A stretch of 29,593 bases of DNA, from contig CAZKMR010000058.1 of assembly GCA_964553795.1 (NCBI GenBank), positions 1 to 29,593 on the forward strand, written 5' to 3'. This DNA is from JADLHS01 sp964553795 (GTDB lineage: Bacteria; Verrucomicrobiota; Verrucomicrobiia; Limisphaerales; JADLHS01). Of the stretch, positions 15,867 through 23,214 are shown piece after piece (within the stretch, counting starts at the first letter, position 1; every line of letters starts with the position of its first letter). The notes under the pieces are model-generated. The model had not been told where the DNA came from, did not search any database, and was given only the letters and a program-made list of their open reading frames with translations. A program made the translations under genes and the position numbers.

Positions 15867-17228
15867 TTAACCGCCCAGCGTCGTCGGATCGGTCACATCG
15901 CCCTTGTTGAAATCCACGTAGTGTTCCGTCAAGTCGGCCGCATACATCACGGCGCTCGCTTTGCCGAGATTTAGGTTGATGTGCAGTTCAAATTCCTTCG
16001 GCGCGGCGGCGGCGCAAAGCGCTTTGAACGTCGCCTTGGTCGGCTGACCGCGCTTGAGGCTCCACAAAACCTTTTTGGAATCTGGCGCGCTATAGCCGAT
16101 ATCCACTTTCTCTTCCACCACCTTCGCCGCCGAATAACCAATCGCGTCAATGATGCGGCCCCAATTCGGATCGCCCCCATGCCAACTGGTCTTCACCAGC
16201 GCGCTGTTCGCCACTGCCCGCGCTGCCGCGTCCGCGTCTTGAATCGTCTTTGCGCCATTCACGCGAACGGTTACGACGCGATGCACGCCCTCGCCATCGC
16301 GCACAATCATCTTGGCCAATTCGAGGCAGACGTAATTTAGAGCGGCTTGAAAAGTTTGGTGGGGCGAGGCTCCTGACGCGCCGGCTCGCGAGGACGCTCG
16401 CCCCACCAGCCTCTCGTTCCCCGCCAACCCATTCGCCAACACCAGCACCGTATCGTTCGTGCTCATGTCGCCGTCCACCGTGATGCGATTGAAACTCTGC
16501 GCCACCGCTTCCTGCAACGCCGCCTGCAAAACTTTCGCCTCAATCGCCACATCCGTCGTAATGAAGCACAACATCGTGGCGTGCAAACCACCGTGCGGCA
16601 AAGCTGCCGGACGCGCGCCCGTCGCCGACATGCCGGGCTGAATCATTCCCGCACCTTTGCAGATCCCGCCGATGCGCACCTTCTTGCCACCCAACGAAAA
16701 CTCCACCGCGATCTGCTTCGGCTTCGTGTCACTCGTCATGATCGCTTCCGCTGCTTCCGCCGCGTGCGCCGGCTCATTACCGAGAATTTGCAGCGCATGC
16801 AAAATGCCGGACTTCACATTCGCCATTGGCATCGTCACACCAATGCGTCCGGTGCTGCCGACCAAAATCTGTTCATCCGGCAGGTTTAGTTGCTGCGCCA
16901 GCACTGTCGTCATTTCGCGCGCGTCCTTCATGCCTTGCTTGCCGGTGCAAGCGTTCGCGTTGCCAGAATTCACCACGATGGCCTGGGCGACACCTTTCTT
17001 GACTCGTTCGACGCAGACCTTCACCGGCGCAGCACAAACCTGGTTCGTCGTGAACATCCCTGCGACCGTCGCCGGCACTTCGGACACGATCAACGCGAGG
17101 TCGCGTTTCTTGCCTTTCTGCGAACCCTTGCCCGTGCCAAGCCGTTTGATGTCGCAAAACACACCACTGGCGAGGAAACCTTGCGGCGCGACGATTGAAC
17201 CTTCGATGACTTTGAATTTCTGCTTCAT
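15867..17228 (-). CDS. argJ: Glutamate N-acetyltransferase / amino-acid acetyltransferase (ArgJ)
   Basis: 453 aa. ArgJ moves acetyl from N-acetylornithine to glutamate in the cyclic arginine pathway and cleaves itself before the catalytic Thr. That site is ATML with Thr218; KGAGMI lies at 191-196, and the C-terminal half has ITVDGDMSTNDTVLVLANG, ELAKMIVRDGEG and SWHGGDPNWGR. Two oddities. About 16 residues (201-216) separate GMIQPGM from the cleavage site, where characterised ArgJ proteins run almost directly from GMI-PNM into ATML. Residues 274-290 are an in-frame insert encoded by a palindrome. I chose ATG 17228 (MKQKFKVIEG); the frame upstream has no family sequence. argC is nearby on the same strand, separated by phzF- and aspT-like genes. 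Confidence 0.93.
   Translation of the reverse strand: MKQKFKVIEGSIVAPQGFLASGVFCDIKRLGTGKGSQKGKKRDLALIVSEVPATVAGMFTTNQVCAAPVKVCVERVKKGVAQAIVVNSGNANACTGKQGMKDAREMTTVLAQQLNLPDEQILVGSTGRIGVTMPMANVKSGILHALQILGNEPAHAAEAAEAIMTSDTKPKQIAVEFSLGGKKVRIGGICKGAGMIQPGMSATGARPAALPHGGLHATMLCFITTDVAIEAKVLQAALQEAVAQSFNRITVDGDMSTNDTVLVLANGLAGNERLVGRASSRAGASGASPHQTFQAALNYVCLELAKMIVRDGEGVHRVVTVRVNGAKTIQDADAAARAVANSALVKTSWHGGDPNWGRIIDAIGYSAAKVVEEKVDIGYSAPDSKKVLWSLKRGQPTKATFKALCAAAAPKEFELHINLNLGKASAVMYAADLTEHYVDFNKGDVTDPTTLGG
16358..16407. repeat. 50-bp palindromic element inside argJ
   Basis: Perfect 11-bp inverted repeat GGTGGGGCGAG (16358-16368) and CTCGCCCCACC (16397-16407) around a GC-rich core with further partial symmetry. 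Read on the argJ strand it encodes VGRASSRAGASGASPHQ, a low-complexity insert between NGLAGN and FQAALNYVCLE, two blocks that are normally close in ArgJ. The frame is kept. This is the cleanest case in the window of a repeat domesticated as coding sequence. Confidence 0.75.
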
Positions 17229-17279
17229 TAAATCGGCAAGAGATTGCCAACGCGCGGCGCGGCTGCAATGCAAATTCTC

Positions 17280-17353
17280 TTGGTAGCCGCCGAGGTAACG
17301 AGGCGGATTGCGCGAAACCTCACTCCCCGCCTCCTCACGTCGGCGGCTACCAA
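17280..17353. repeat. Palindromic element between the transporter gene and argJ
   Basis: Arms 17280-17306 and 17327-17353 are inverted repeats of 27 bases with about four mismatches, ending in TTGGTAGCCGCCG / CGGCGGCTACCAA, around a 20-base centre. It starts only 3 bases after the transporter stop codon and 50 bases before the argJ start. In RNA it would form a long hairpin that could end or stabilise the transporter message. No T run follows, so it is not a standard intrinsic terminator. The sequence looks like a dispersed repeat family. Confidence 0.75.
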
Positions 17354-17356
17354 TCG

Positions 17357-19036
17357 CTACCGACAAAACACCAGCACTAGAATCTGCACCGACACGATGC
17401 GCAGCAGCATGGTCAACGGATACACCGTCGCATACGCCACCGACGGCGCGTCCGACTTGGAAACTGCGTTCGCAAACGCCAGCGCCGGCGGATCGGTCAT
17501 GCTGCCCGCCAGCAAGCCGCTGATCGCGGTGAAGTTCAGCTTCATCACGCCGCGCGCAAGCAAACCAACGATCAGCAACGGAATTACCGTGATGGCGAAA
17601 CCACCACCCAGCCACAGCAAGCCTTCGTGCGTGAAGACTTTTTCAAAAAAGTGCTCGCCCGCCTTGATGCCGACGCAGGCTAGGAACAGCACGATGCCTA
17701 ATTCCCGAAACGCCAGATTCGCGTTCGCCGGCATATACCACACCAACGGCCCGATGCGACCGAGGCGACTTAGAATAATCGCAATCACCAGCGGTCCGCC
17801 TGCGATGCCGAGTTTCACCGGCACGGGAATGCCGGAGAATTGGAAAGGAATCATTCCGAACAAAACTCCCAGCGCGATACCGACGAAAATCGGCACAAAG
17901 TTGGTTTCGTTCAGCGCGTGAACGGAGTTGCCCAATTCCGCCGTTGCCTTGGCAATGCCCTCGTCTTCGCCGACCAGTTGCAACACGTCGCCAAACTGCA
18001 GCGCCAATCCCGGCATCGCTGTCATCTCGATTTCCGTGCGCGACACCCGCGTGACCGTAACGCCGAAACGATCGTCCAAACCCAGTTGATCAATCGTTTT
18101 ACCCAACACCGCTTTGCGGGTGACCGCCACCTTGCGAGTGGTGACCCGCCCGGCAGCTTTGTAGAGGTTCACATCCGTTTCCACGCCGACGATGACACGG
18201 AACTTCTCCAGATTCTTTTTTGAGCCGACGGCCAGGATGGTGTCGCCCTGATGCAACACCGTTTGATCCGTCGCCGTGTGCACTTCAGGCTCGCCCGCCC
18301 GCTTGATGCGCGAAACGACGACGCTGATTTCATTACGCCCCGGAATGTCCCCGATGGCGAGACCTTCGAGATTGGAGTTGCGCACGAGAATGTTCATGCG
18401 CTCGACGGGATCAATACCGCGACGTTGTTCGTTGCGATATGCTTCCGCCTCCTGCTCGGGATTGATGCGGTAACCGAATCGCAACAACAGCAGCACGAAG
18501 ATGATTCCAAACACGCCGCCCGGATAAGCGACCGCATACGCCAATGCCGGCAACGTCGCCTTGTCCGCAAATGCTTCGCCTAATGATTTGAGCGTTTGTT
18601 GCGTTGCGCCCAACGACGGCGTATTCGTCGTTGCGCCAGAGAACAAGCCAAGCGAAGCGACCAAATCCACGCCCATGACTTTGTTCACGAACACCAACGT
18701 GGTTACGACCCCAAGCAACACAACGCTTAGCGCCAACAGATTTAATTTGAGTCCCTGCCGTCGCAGCGATGCAAAGAAGCCTGGTCCGAGTTGTAGCCCG
18801 ATCGTGAAGACGAACAAGATCAGCCCGAACTCGCGCACGAATTCGAGGATTTCCTTTTCAATGTGAAATCCAAAGTGGCCGAGCAGGATTCCCGCGAACA
18901 AAACCCCGGCTATTCCCAGCCCCACTCCGCGCACCTTTACACTCGCCATTAACAGACCGAGCGCTCCCACCAATGACAGCACCAACACCGCCCAGGCCAC
19001 CGGATTCACTTCCGCCATTTTCGTTATCCATTCCAT
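17357..19036 (-). CDS. AspT/YidE/YbjL-type transporter
   Basis: 559 aa. N-terminal membrane half with the repeat GLILFVFTIGLQLGPGFF and GLFSGATTNTPSLGATQQ. Two cytosolic TrkA-C (RCK_C) domains follow (about 205-290 and 295-375), then a second membrane half repeating the first (ELGIVLFLACVGIKAGEHFF, GLLAGSMTDPPALAFAN). This is the aspartate:alanine exchanger family architecture; the substrate is unknown, though its position between argC and argJ hints at an amino acid or its derivative. The RCK_C domains suggest ligand control. I prefer ATG 19036; a TTG six bases upstream is possible. The stop abuts a palindromic element. Confidence 0.9.
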   Translation of the reverse strand: MEWITKMAEVNPVAWAVLVLSLVGALGLLMASVKVRGVGLGIAGVLFAGILLGHFGFHIEKEILEFVREFGLILFVFTIGLQLGPGFFASLRRQGLKLNLLALSVVLLGVVTTLVFVNKVMGVDLVASLGLFSGATTNTPSLGATQQTLKSLGEAFADKATLPALAYAVAYPGGVFGIIFVLLLLRFGYRINPEQEAEAYRNEQRRGIDPVERMNILVRNSNLEGLAIGDIPGRNEISVVVSRIKRAGEPEVHTATDQTVLHQGDTILAVGSKKNLEKFRVIVGVETDVNLYKAAGRVTTRKVAVTRKAVLGKTIDQLGLDDRFGVTVTRVSRTEIEMTAMPGLALQFGDVLQLVGEDEGIAKATAELGNSVHALNETNFVPIFVGIALGVLFGMIPFQFSGIPVPVKLGIAGGPLVIAIILSRLGRIGPLVWYMPANANLAFRELGIVLFLACVGIKAGEHFFEKVFTHEGLLWLGGGFAITVIPLLIVGLLARGVMKLNFTAISGLLAGSMTDPPALAFANAVSKSDAPSVAYATVYPLTMLLRIVSVQILVLVFCR

Positions 19037-19044
19037 AGTCAATT

Positions 19045-19060
19045 CGGCTCAAACGAGCCG
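19045..19060 (-). promoter_or_regulatory. Short perfect hairpin in the transporter leader
   Basis: CGGCTC AAAC GAGCCG: a 6-bp stem with a 4-base loop, 8 bases upstream of the transporter start. It could hinder or pace translation initiation or be an operator, but a stem this short may be chance in GC-rich DNA. Confidence 0.25.
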
Positions 19061-19132
19061 CAGAAATGATAAACAACTCATCCCGCGCAACCTTCGCGTT
19101 TTTTGCGATTCTCTTATCCGCGAGGCGCGGCG

Positions 19133-19918
19133 TCAGTCCGGCACGCCAATTTCCCCGCGAAGATAAGTGACCGCGCGGCCACCGATTCTCACGCGCTCTC
19201 CAACCAGTTCACAAGCCAACTCGCCGCCGCGTTGCGAAATCTGGCGCGCGAACAGCTTCTCCTTTTGCAATCGCTCCGCCCAAAACGGAATCAATGTGCA
19301 ATGTGCCGAGCCCGTCACCGGGTCTTCATCCACGCCCGCGCTTGGGGCAAAAAAGCGCGAGACGAAATCGCAATCGTCTCCCGGCGCGGTCCCGATAATG
19401 CCCAGACAATCGAGCTTCTTCAGCAGCGCGAAATCCGGTTTCAACGCGCGCACTTCCGCTTCAGTCGCAAAGACGGCGAGAAGATCGCGGGCCTTGAAAA
19501 CGCTCTGCGGTGCCGCGCCAAGGCCGCGCACCAGAGCTTCCGGAATCGCGACGCTTGTGGCGGGACGTGATGGAAAATCGAGCGTCAGCAAATCCTTCGC
19601 ACGTTTGACGGAGAGCAAGCCACTGCGTGTGTGAAAATGAACTTCATCGCCCCGCAGGCCGCGTTCGTTGAATAAAATGGCGGCTGCTGCCAACGTCGCG
19701 TGACCGCACAAATCCATCTCGATCGTGGGAGTGAACCAGCGCAGTTCAAAGTCGCTCCCGCGCGAGACGGTGAACGCGGTTTCAGCCAAATTGTTGTTTG
19801 CCGCGATACCTTGCAATGTCGCGTCCGGCAACCACGCGTCGAGCGGACACACGCCGGCTGGATTTCCGCCGAACGGATTCGTCGCGAATGCCGAGACCTC
19901 GTAGTAGGGCAGTTTCAA
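19133..19918 (-). CDS. PhzF-family isomerase/epimerase-like protein
   Basis: 261 aa, diaminopimelate-epimerase-like fold. Typical opening KLPYYEVSAFATNPFGGNPAGV, catalytic Glu46 in NNLAETAF, FTPTIEMDLCGHATLAAA, and DEDPVTGSAHC in the second half. PhzF isomerises a dihydro-hydroxyanthranilate in phenazine synthesis, but most family members have unknown substrates and no phenazine genes are here. I chose the TTG at 19918, which overlaps the argC stop as TTGA and gives the usual family N-terminus; an ATG at 19948 would add ten residues. Coupled to argC, it may act in amino-acid metabolism or damage repair; this is inferred from position only. Confidence 0.87.
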   Translation of the reverse strand: MKLPYYEVSAFATNPFGGNPAGVCPLDAWLPDATLQGIAANNNLAETAFTVSRGSDFELRWFTPTIEMDLCGHATLAAAAILFNERGLRGDEVHFHTRSGLLSVKRAKDLLTLDFPSRPATSVAIPEALVRGLGAAPQSVFKARDLLAVFATEAEVRALKPDFALLKKLDCLGIIGTAPGDDCDFVSRFFAPSAGVDEDPVTGSAHCTLIPFWAERLQKEKLFARQISQRGGELACELVGERVRIGGRAVTYLRGEIGVPD

Positions 19919-20976
19919 ACCAACCCCGCCGTTTCCGGAAAGCCGCACAAGATATTCATGCTTTGCACCGCCTGACCGCTCGCGCCCTTCACCAGATTAT
20001 CCTCGGCACTCATCACGACCAGCCGCCCCGTGCGCGGATCGAGTCGCCACGCAATTTCACAAACATTCGTGCCGACGACATTCTTCGTGTCGGGCAACGC
20101 TTTGCCTTCCAGCACGCGCACGAACGGTTCGTTGGCATACGCTTTGGCGTAACAGGCGGCAATTTGCTCGCCGACTTTCGCCGCCCCTGCAGCGTCGGAG
20201 AAATGTTCCGATGGCGCGAGATAAAGTGTCGTCAAAATGCCACGATTCACCGGCATCAAATGCGGCGTGAATTGGATCACCACTTTCTCGCCCGCTACCA
20301 GCGACATCTGCTCTTCGATCTCCGACAAATGCCGGTGCTTCGGCACACCGTAAGGCCGCACACTTTCGTTGCACTCACAAAACAGGTAATCCAACTCCGC
20401 CTTCCGCCCCGCGCCGCTCACCCCACTGTGCGAATCCGCGATAATGCCATGTGGTTTGATGAGCCCCGCTTTGAGCAATGGCAGCGTCGGCAATAAGATG
20501 CTCGTCGGATAACAACCGGGCGATGCGATCAACGATGCCTTTTTGATTTCCTCGCGATAAAATTCCGGCAACCCGTAAACCGATTTGGCGAGCAACTCGG
20601 GCGCGGGATGGTCGTGCGCATAAAACTCTTTGTAAACCGCCGCACTCTTGAGGCGGAAGTCGGCACTCAGATCGATTACGATGCTACCAGCGTTCATCAA
20701 TGGCACGGCGTATTCCGCGGCGACCCCGTGCGGCAACGCCAGAAAAACCACATCCGCCTGCTTGGCGAGCAGCTCGGCATTCGGCTCAACGAAGCGCAGC
20801 GTTTTGGATTTGGGATGACTCGCAAATTTTGGGAACACTTGCGCGAGCGTTTGCCCGGCACTTTGGCGCGAAGTCACGGCAACCAACTCGGCATTGGGAT
20901 GGTTCAGCAACAGTTTGACGAGTTCTTCGCCCGAGTATCCGGACGCGCCTACGATGGCAACTTTCTTTGATGTCAT
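19915..20976 (-). CDS. argC: N-acetyl-gamma-glutamyl-phosphate reductase
   Basis: 353 aa, the usual length. N-terminal Rossmann motif VAIVGASGYSGEELV, LALPHGVAAEY, catalytic Cys155 in ASPGCYPTSI, and the HSGVSGAGRK and TPHLMPVNRGI blocks. It reduces N-acetylglutamyl phosphate to the semialdehyde with NADPH, the third step of arginine synthesis. The GNAT gene ends 11 bases upstream and phzF follows with an overlap, so the three likely share a message. argJ lies further down the same strand. Confidence 0.96.
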   Translation of the reverse strand: MTSKKVAIVGASGYSGEELVKLLLNHPNAELVAVTSRQSAGQTLAQVFPKFASHPKSKTLRFVEPNAELLAKQADVVFLALPHGVAAEYAVPLMNAGSIVIDLSADFRLKSAAVYKEFYAHDHPAPELLAKSVYGLPEFYREEIKKASLIASPGCYPTSILLPTLPLLKAGLIKPHGIIADSHSGVSGAGRKAELDYLFCECNESVRPYGVPKHRHLSEIEEQMSLVAGEKVVIQFTPHLMPVNRGILTTLYLAPSEHFSDAAGAAKVGEQIAACYAKAYANEPFVRVLEGKALPDTKNVVGTNVCEIAWRLDPRTGRLVVMSAEDNLVKGASGQAVQSMNILCGFPETAGLV

Positions 20977-20987
20977 TTTGCGATCCT

Positions 20988-21610
20988 CTACGCGGCGGAT
21001 TGTCCCTTAGTCCCGCCGGTTTTGTAAATATCAGGTTTGTGGCGCTCCATGTGATTTTCCGGCTTGGCCAGCTGGGTGAACCCATGCGGCGCGTACAGCC
21101 CATGCGCATCTTTTGTCACTAGATTGAACCGCCGCAAGCCCTGCAACTGCGGATGCGCCATCACACATTCGATCAACCATTTTCCCAACCCNNNNNNNNN
21201 NNNNNNNNNNNNNNNNNNNNNNNNNNNNNNNNNNNNNNNNNNNNNNNNNNNNNNNNNNNNNNNNNNNNNNNNNNNNNNNNNNNNNNNNNNNAGCCCTGCA
21301 ACTGCGGATGCGCCATCACACATTCGATCAACCATTTTCCCAACCCACGCCCGCGATGACCTTCCAGCACATACACGTCGCAGAGATAAGCAAACGTCGC
21401 GCAATCCGTGACCACCCGTGCCAGGCCGATTTGAGCGTCGCCCTCAAACAAACCGAAGCACAACGAATTTCGCACCGCGCGTTCAACGACGGCGCGAGGA
21501 ATCTGTTCGGACCAATAAGCGCGCGCCAGAAATGCGTGAATGGCGGCGACATCGAGTTTGGCGGGATCTGTCGAGATGGCGAACCCGTTCTGTTTCCATT
21601 CAGTGTGCAT
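20988..21610 (-). CDS. GNAT N-acetyltransferase, interrupted by an assembly gap
   Basis: The N-terminal part (MHTEWKQNGFAIST... to EGHRGRGLGKWLIECVM, the acetyl-CoA pyrophosphate loop) lies right of the N run; the C-terminal part (RRFNLVTKDAHGLYAPHGF... to KGQSAA) lies left. The 55 bases beside the gap (21137-21191 and 21292-21346) are identical. Removing one copy and the 100 Ns leaves 468 bases, exactly 156 codons, and a continuous 155-aa GNAT protein. So the gene is intact in the organism. Start ATG 21610. The substrate is unknown. In this position upstream of argC one could think of an N-acetylglutamate synthase, but the protein looks like a generic small GNAT. Confidence 0.85.
21192..21291. 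other. 100-N scaffold gap with duplicated 55-bp flanks
   Basis: Exactly 100 Ns. The 55 bases before (21137-21191) and after (21292-21346) are identical and lie in the same codon context of one GNAT gene. An overlap of this fixed size fits two contigs ending on the same assembly k-mer that were scaffolded instead of merged. The real gap is then minus 55 bases. Confidence 0.95.
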
Positions 21611-21614
21611 AAGC

Positions 21615-21646
21615 AAAAAACCCCGCCAGCATTGCCAGCGGGGTTT
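21615..21646 (-). terminator. rpsI: Intrinsic terminator after rpsI
   Basis: On the minus strand AACCCCGC, an 11-base loop, GCGGGGTT, then a run of Ts (21615-21620), about 20 bases after the rpsI stop. It ends the rplM-rpsI message and separates it from the GNAT-argC-phzF group; the T run reaches to just before the GNAT start at 21610. Confidence 0.85.
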
Positions 21647-21663
21647 GAAATTTTCCAGTGCGA

Positions 21664-22062
21664 TTAACGCTTGCTGAACTGGTAACGCTTGCGCGCACCG
21701 GGCTGGCCGTACTTCTTGCGCTCTTTCATGCGCGAATCGCGCGTGAGCAAACCTTCGCTCTTGAGCGAGGGGCGCAAGTTGGCGTCGAACTCGAGCAAGG
21801 CGCGAGCGATGCCGTGGCTGACCGCACCGGCCTGACCGTTCGGGCCACCGCCATACACGTTGATTTTCACGTCCACTTTATCGGTCGTGCCGGTGACAGA
21901 CAACGGCTGCGATGCCGTGGCCCGCAGGGTTTCCACCGGGAAATAATTATCGAAGGCGCGGCCATTCACGGTGATTTTGCCGCTGCCGGTTGCGATGCGG
22001 ACGCGCGCGACGGAGGTTTTGCGGCGGCCCGTGCCGAGAAATTCAGGAGTCTTGGTAGCCAT
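21664..22062 (-). CDS. rpsI: 30S ribosomal protein S9
   Basis: 132 aa, full length. FLGTGRRKTSVARVRI near the N-terminus, GGGPNGQAGAVSHGIARAL in the middle, and the basic C-terminal tail ending KKYGQPGARKRYQFSKR, which reaches the P-site tRNA in the ribosome. It follows rplM by 37 bases, the conserved bacterial order, and is followed by an intrinsic terminator. Confidence 0.98.
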   Translation of the reverse strand: MATKTPEFLGTGRRKTSVARVRIATGSGKITVNGRAFDNYFPVETLRATASQPLSVTGTTDKVDVKINVYGGGPNGQAGAVSHGIARALLEFDANLRPSLKSEGLLTRDSRMKERKKYGQPGARKRYQFSKR

Positions 22063-22099
22063 CTAATTTATTGCGAGTGGATGGTTGAGAGATGAGAGA

Positions 22100-22534
22100 T
22101 TAATTCGCGGCCTTGAGCGTCGCCGGCTTCTGCGCGGCGTGGGTATGATTCGGTCCCTTGAACACTTTCAGCTTGGTGAGCAGAACGCGACCGAGGCGAT
22201 TCTTGGGAATCATGCCTTTCACGGCGCGGGTGATAAGTTGCTCGGGCTGCTTGGCGCGGAGTTGTTCGACAGTGAAATGTTTTTCGCCACCCTTCCAACC
22301 GGAATACGTCATGTATTCCTTGGCGGTTTCCTTTTTGCCGGTGACCTTCACTTTTTCGGCGTTGACGACGACCACGAAATCGCCCGCGTCAAGATGCGCC
22401 GTATAAGTGGGCTTGTTTTTGCCGCGCAGGATGTCGGCAATCTGGACGGCCAACCGGCCCAACACGGCGCCTTCGGCATCAATCACATGCCACTTGCGCT
22501 CATCAACATTGACTTTCGGCAAATACGTTTTCAT
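22100..22534 (-). CDS. rplM: 50S ribosomal protein L13
   Basis: 144 aa, usual length. WHVIDAEGAVLGRLAVQIADIL, the DAGDFVVVVNAEKVKVTG block, HFTVEQL and the C-terminal VKGMIPKNRLGR with KVFKGPNHTHAAQKP. An early-assembling large-subunit protein. GGGA upstream of ATG 22534 may act as ribosome-binding site. First gene of the rplM-rpsI operon and divergent from lspA. Confidence 0.98.
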   Translation of the reverse strand: MKTYLPKVNVDERKWHVIDAEGAVLGRLAVQIADILRGKNKPTYTAHLDAGDFVVVVNAEKVKVTGKKETAKEYMTYSGWKGGEKHFTVEQLRAKQPEQLITRAVKGMIPKNRLGRVLLTKLKVFKGPNHTHAAQKPATLKAAN

Positions 22535-22558
22535 TCAGTTCCCGTCAAAGGGATGCAG

Positions 22559-22586
22559 ACGTTATCAAATGAAGCGTTGAAGTCAA
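22559..22586 (-). promoter_or_regulatory. rplM: Candidate rplM promoter
   Basis: Minus strand TTGACT (22586-22581), 16 bases, TAACGT (22564-22559). Transcription would start roughly 18 bases before the rplM ATG at 22534. The -35 is good (5 of 6), the -10 weak but similar to the TAGCGT seen before the ThuA-domain gene. Confidence 0.4.
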
Positions 22587-22654
22587 CTGCTCTTTCCGCT
22601 GGATTTTGGTTGGTAAAATTCGGCAAGCTGCGCGTCTGAATTGGCATTGTATCC

Positions 22655-23203
22655 GTGACGAACACCGAGAATCCATCATTCCGCCCGCCGACCGGCCGCC
22701 TGCTGCTGATTGCCGGCGTCGTTTACGGGTTTGATCAGCTGACAAAATATCTTGTGCTGCAATTCCTTGGCCACGGCCAGGAACGCGTGATTATTGACGG
22801 CTTTTTCCGCTTCGTGCATTGGGGCAATACCGGCGCAGCGTGGAGTCTGTTTCGTGGCAACAACACGATTCTCGCCATCGTCGCGGCCGTCGCGCTGGTT
22901 GGAATGTTTCTCGCCCGCAAACATTTTGACACCCGCACCCTGCTCGGCCAACTCGCCTTCGGCATGATTCTGGGCGGCATTGCCGGCAATCTCACCGACC
23001 GTTTGTTGCCGAGTCGGCGGCACGTCATTGATTTTCTCTACTTCTATGTGAACACCGAGCGCGGCGAAGTCGGCTTTCCGGCGTTCAATGTCGCGGACAG
23101 CGGCATTTGCGTGGGGGTGGCGTTGTTCTTCTGGGTGATGTGGCGCGCCGAACACCCCGCCAGTTCAGCGTCGCCGTCCTCCTCGAGTTCCAAGGCTGAT
23201 TAA
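22655..23203 (+). CDS. lspA: Lipoprotein signal peptidase
   Basis: 182 aa, four membrane segments. Removes signal peptides of prolipoproteins such as the efflux lipoprotein at the left of this window. Motifs: FDQLTKYLV, WGNTGAAWSLF, GNLTDR with catalytic Asp115, and FNVADSGICVG with catalytic Asp148. GTG start. The C-terminal tail is Ser-rich (SSASPSSSSSKAD) and a little longer than usual. rluD follows after 11 bases, a common bacterial pairing. Confidence 0.96.
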   Translation: MTNTENPSFRPPTGRLLLIAGVVYGFDQLTKYLVLQFLGHGQERVIIDGFFRFVHWGNTGAAWSLFRGNNTILAIVAAVALVGMFLARKHFDTRTLLGQLAFGMILGGIAGNLTDRLLPSRRHVIDFLYFYVNTERGEVGFPAFNVADSGICVGVALFFWVMWRAEHPASSASPSSSSSKAD

Positions 23204-23214
23204 CCTTGGCCGCC

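Noticed and set aside
14703..15974. Open frame of 423 codons on the plus strand opposite HMG-CoA reductase
   Set aside because: The minus strand encodes all four HMG-CoA reductase catalytic residues; the plus frame is rich in Arg, His and Gln as expected for a shadow.
17229..17615. N-terminal extension of ArgJ
   Set aside because: The frame upstream of ATG 17228 runs through the palindromic element and into the transporter gene and has no ArgJ similarity.
21137..21346. Direct 55-base duplication as a biological repeat
   Set aside because: The copies sit precisely at both edges of a 100-N gap and collapse into one intact gene, so it is an assembly effect.
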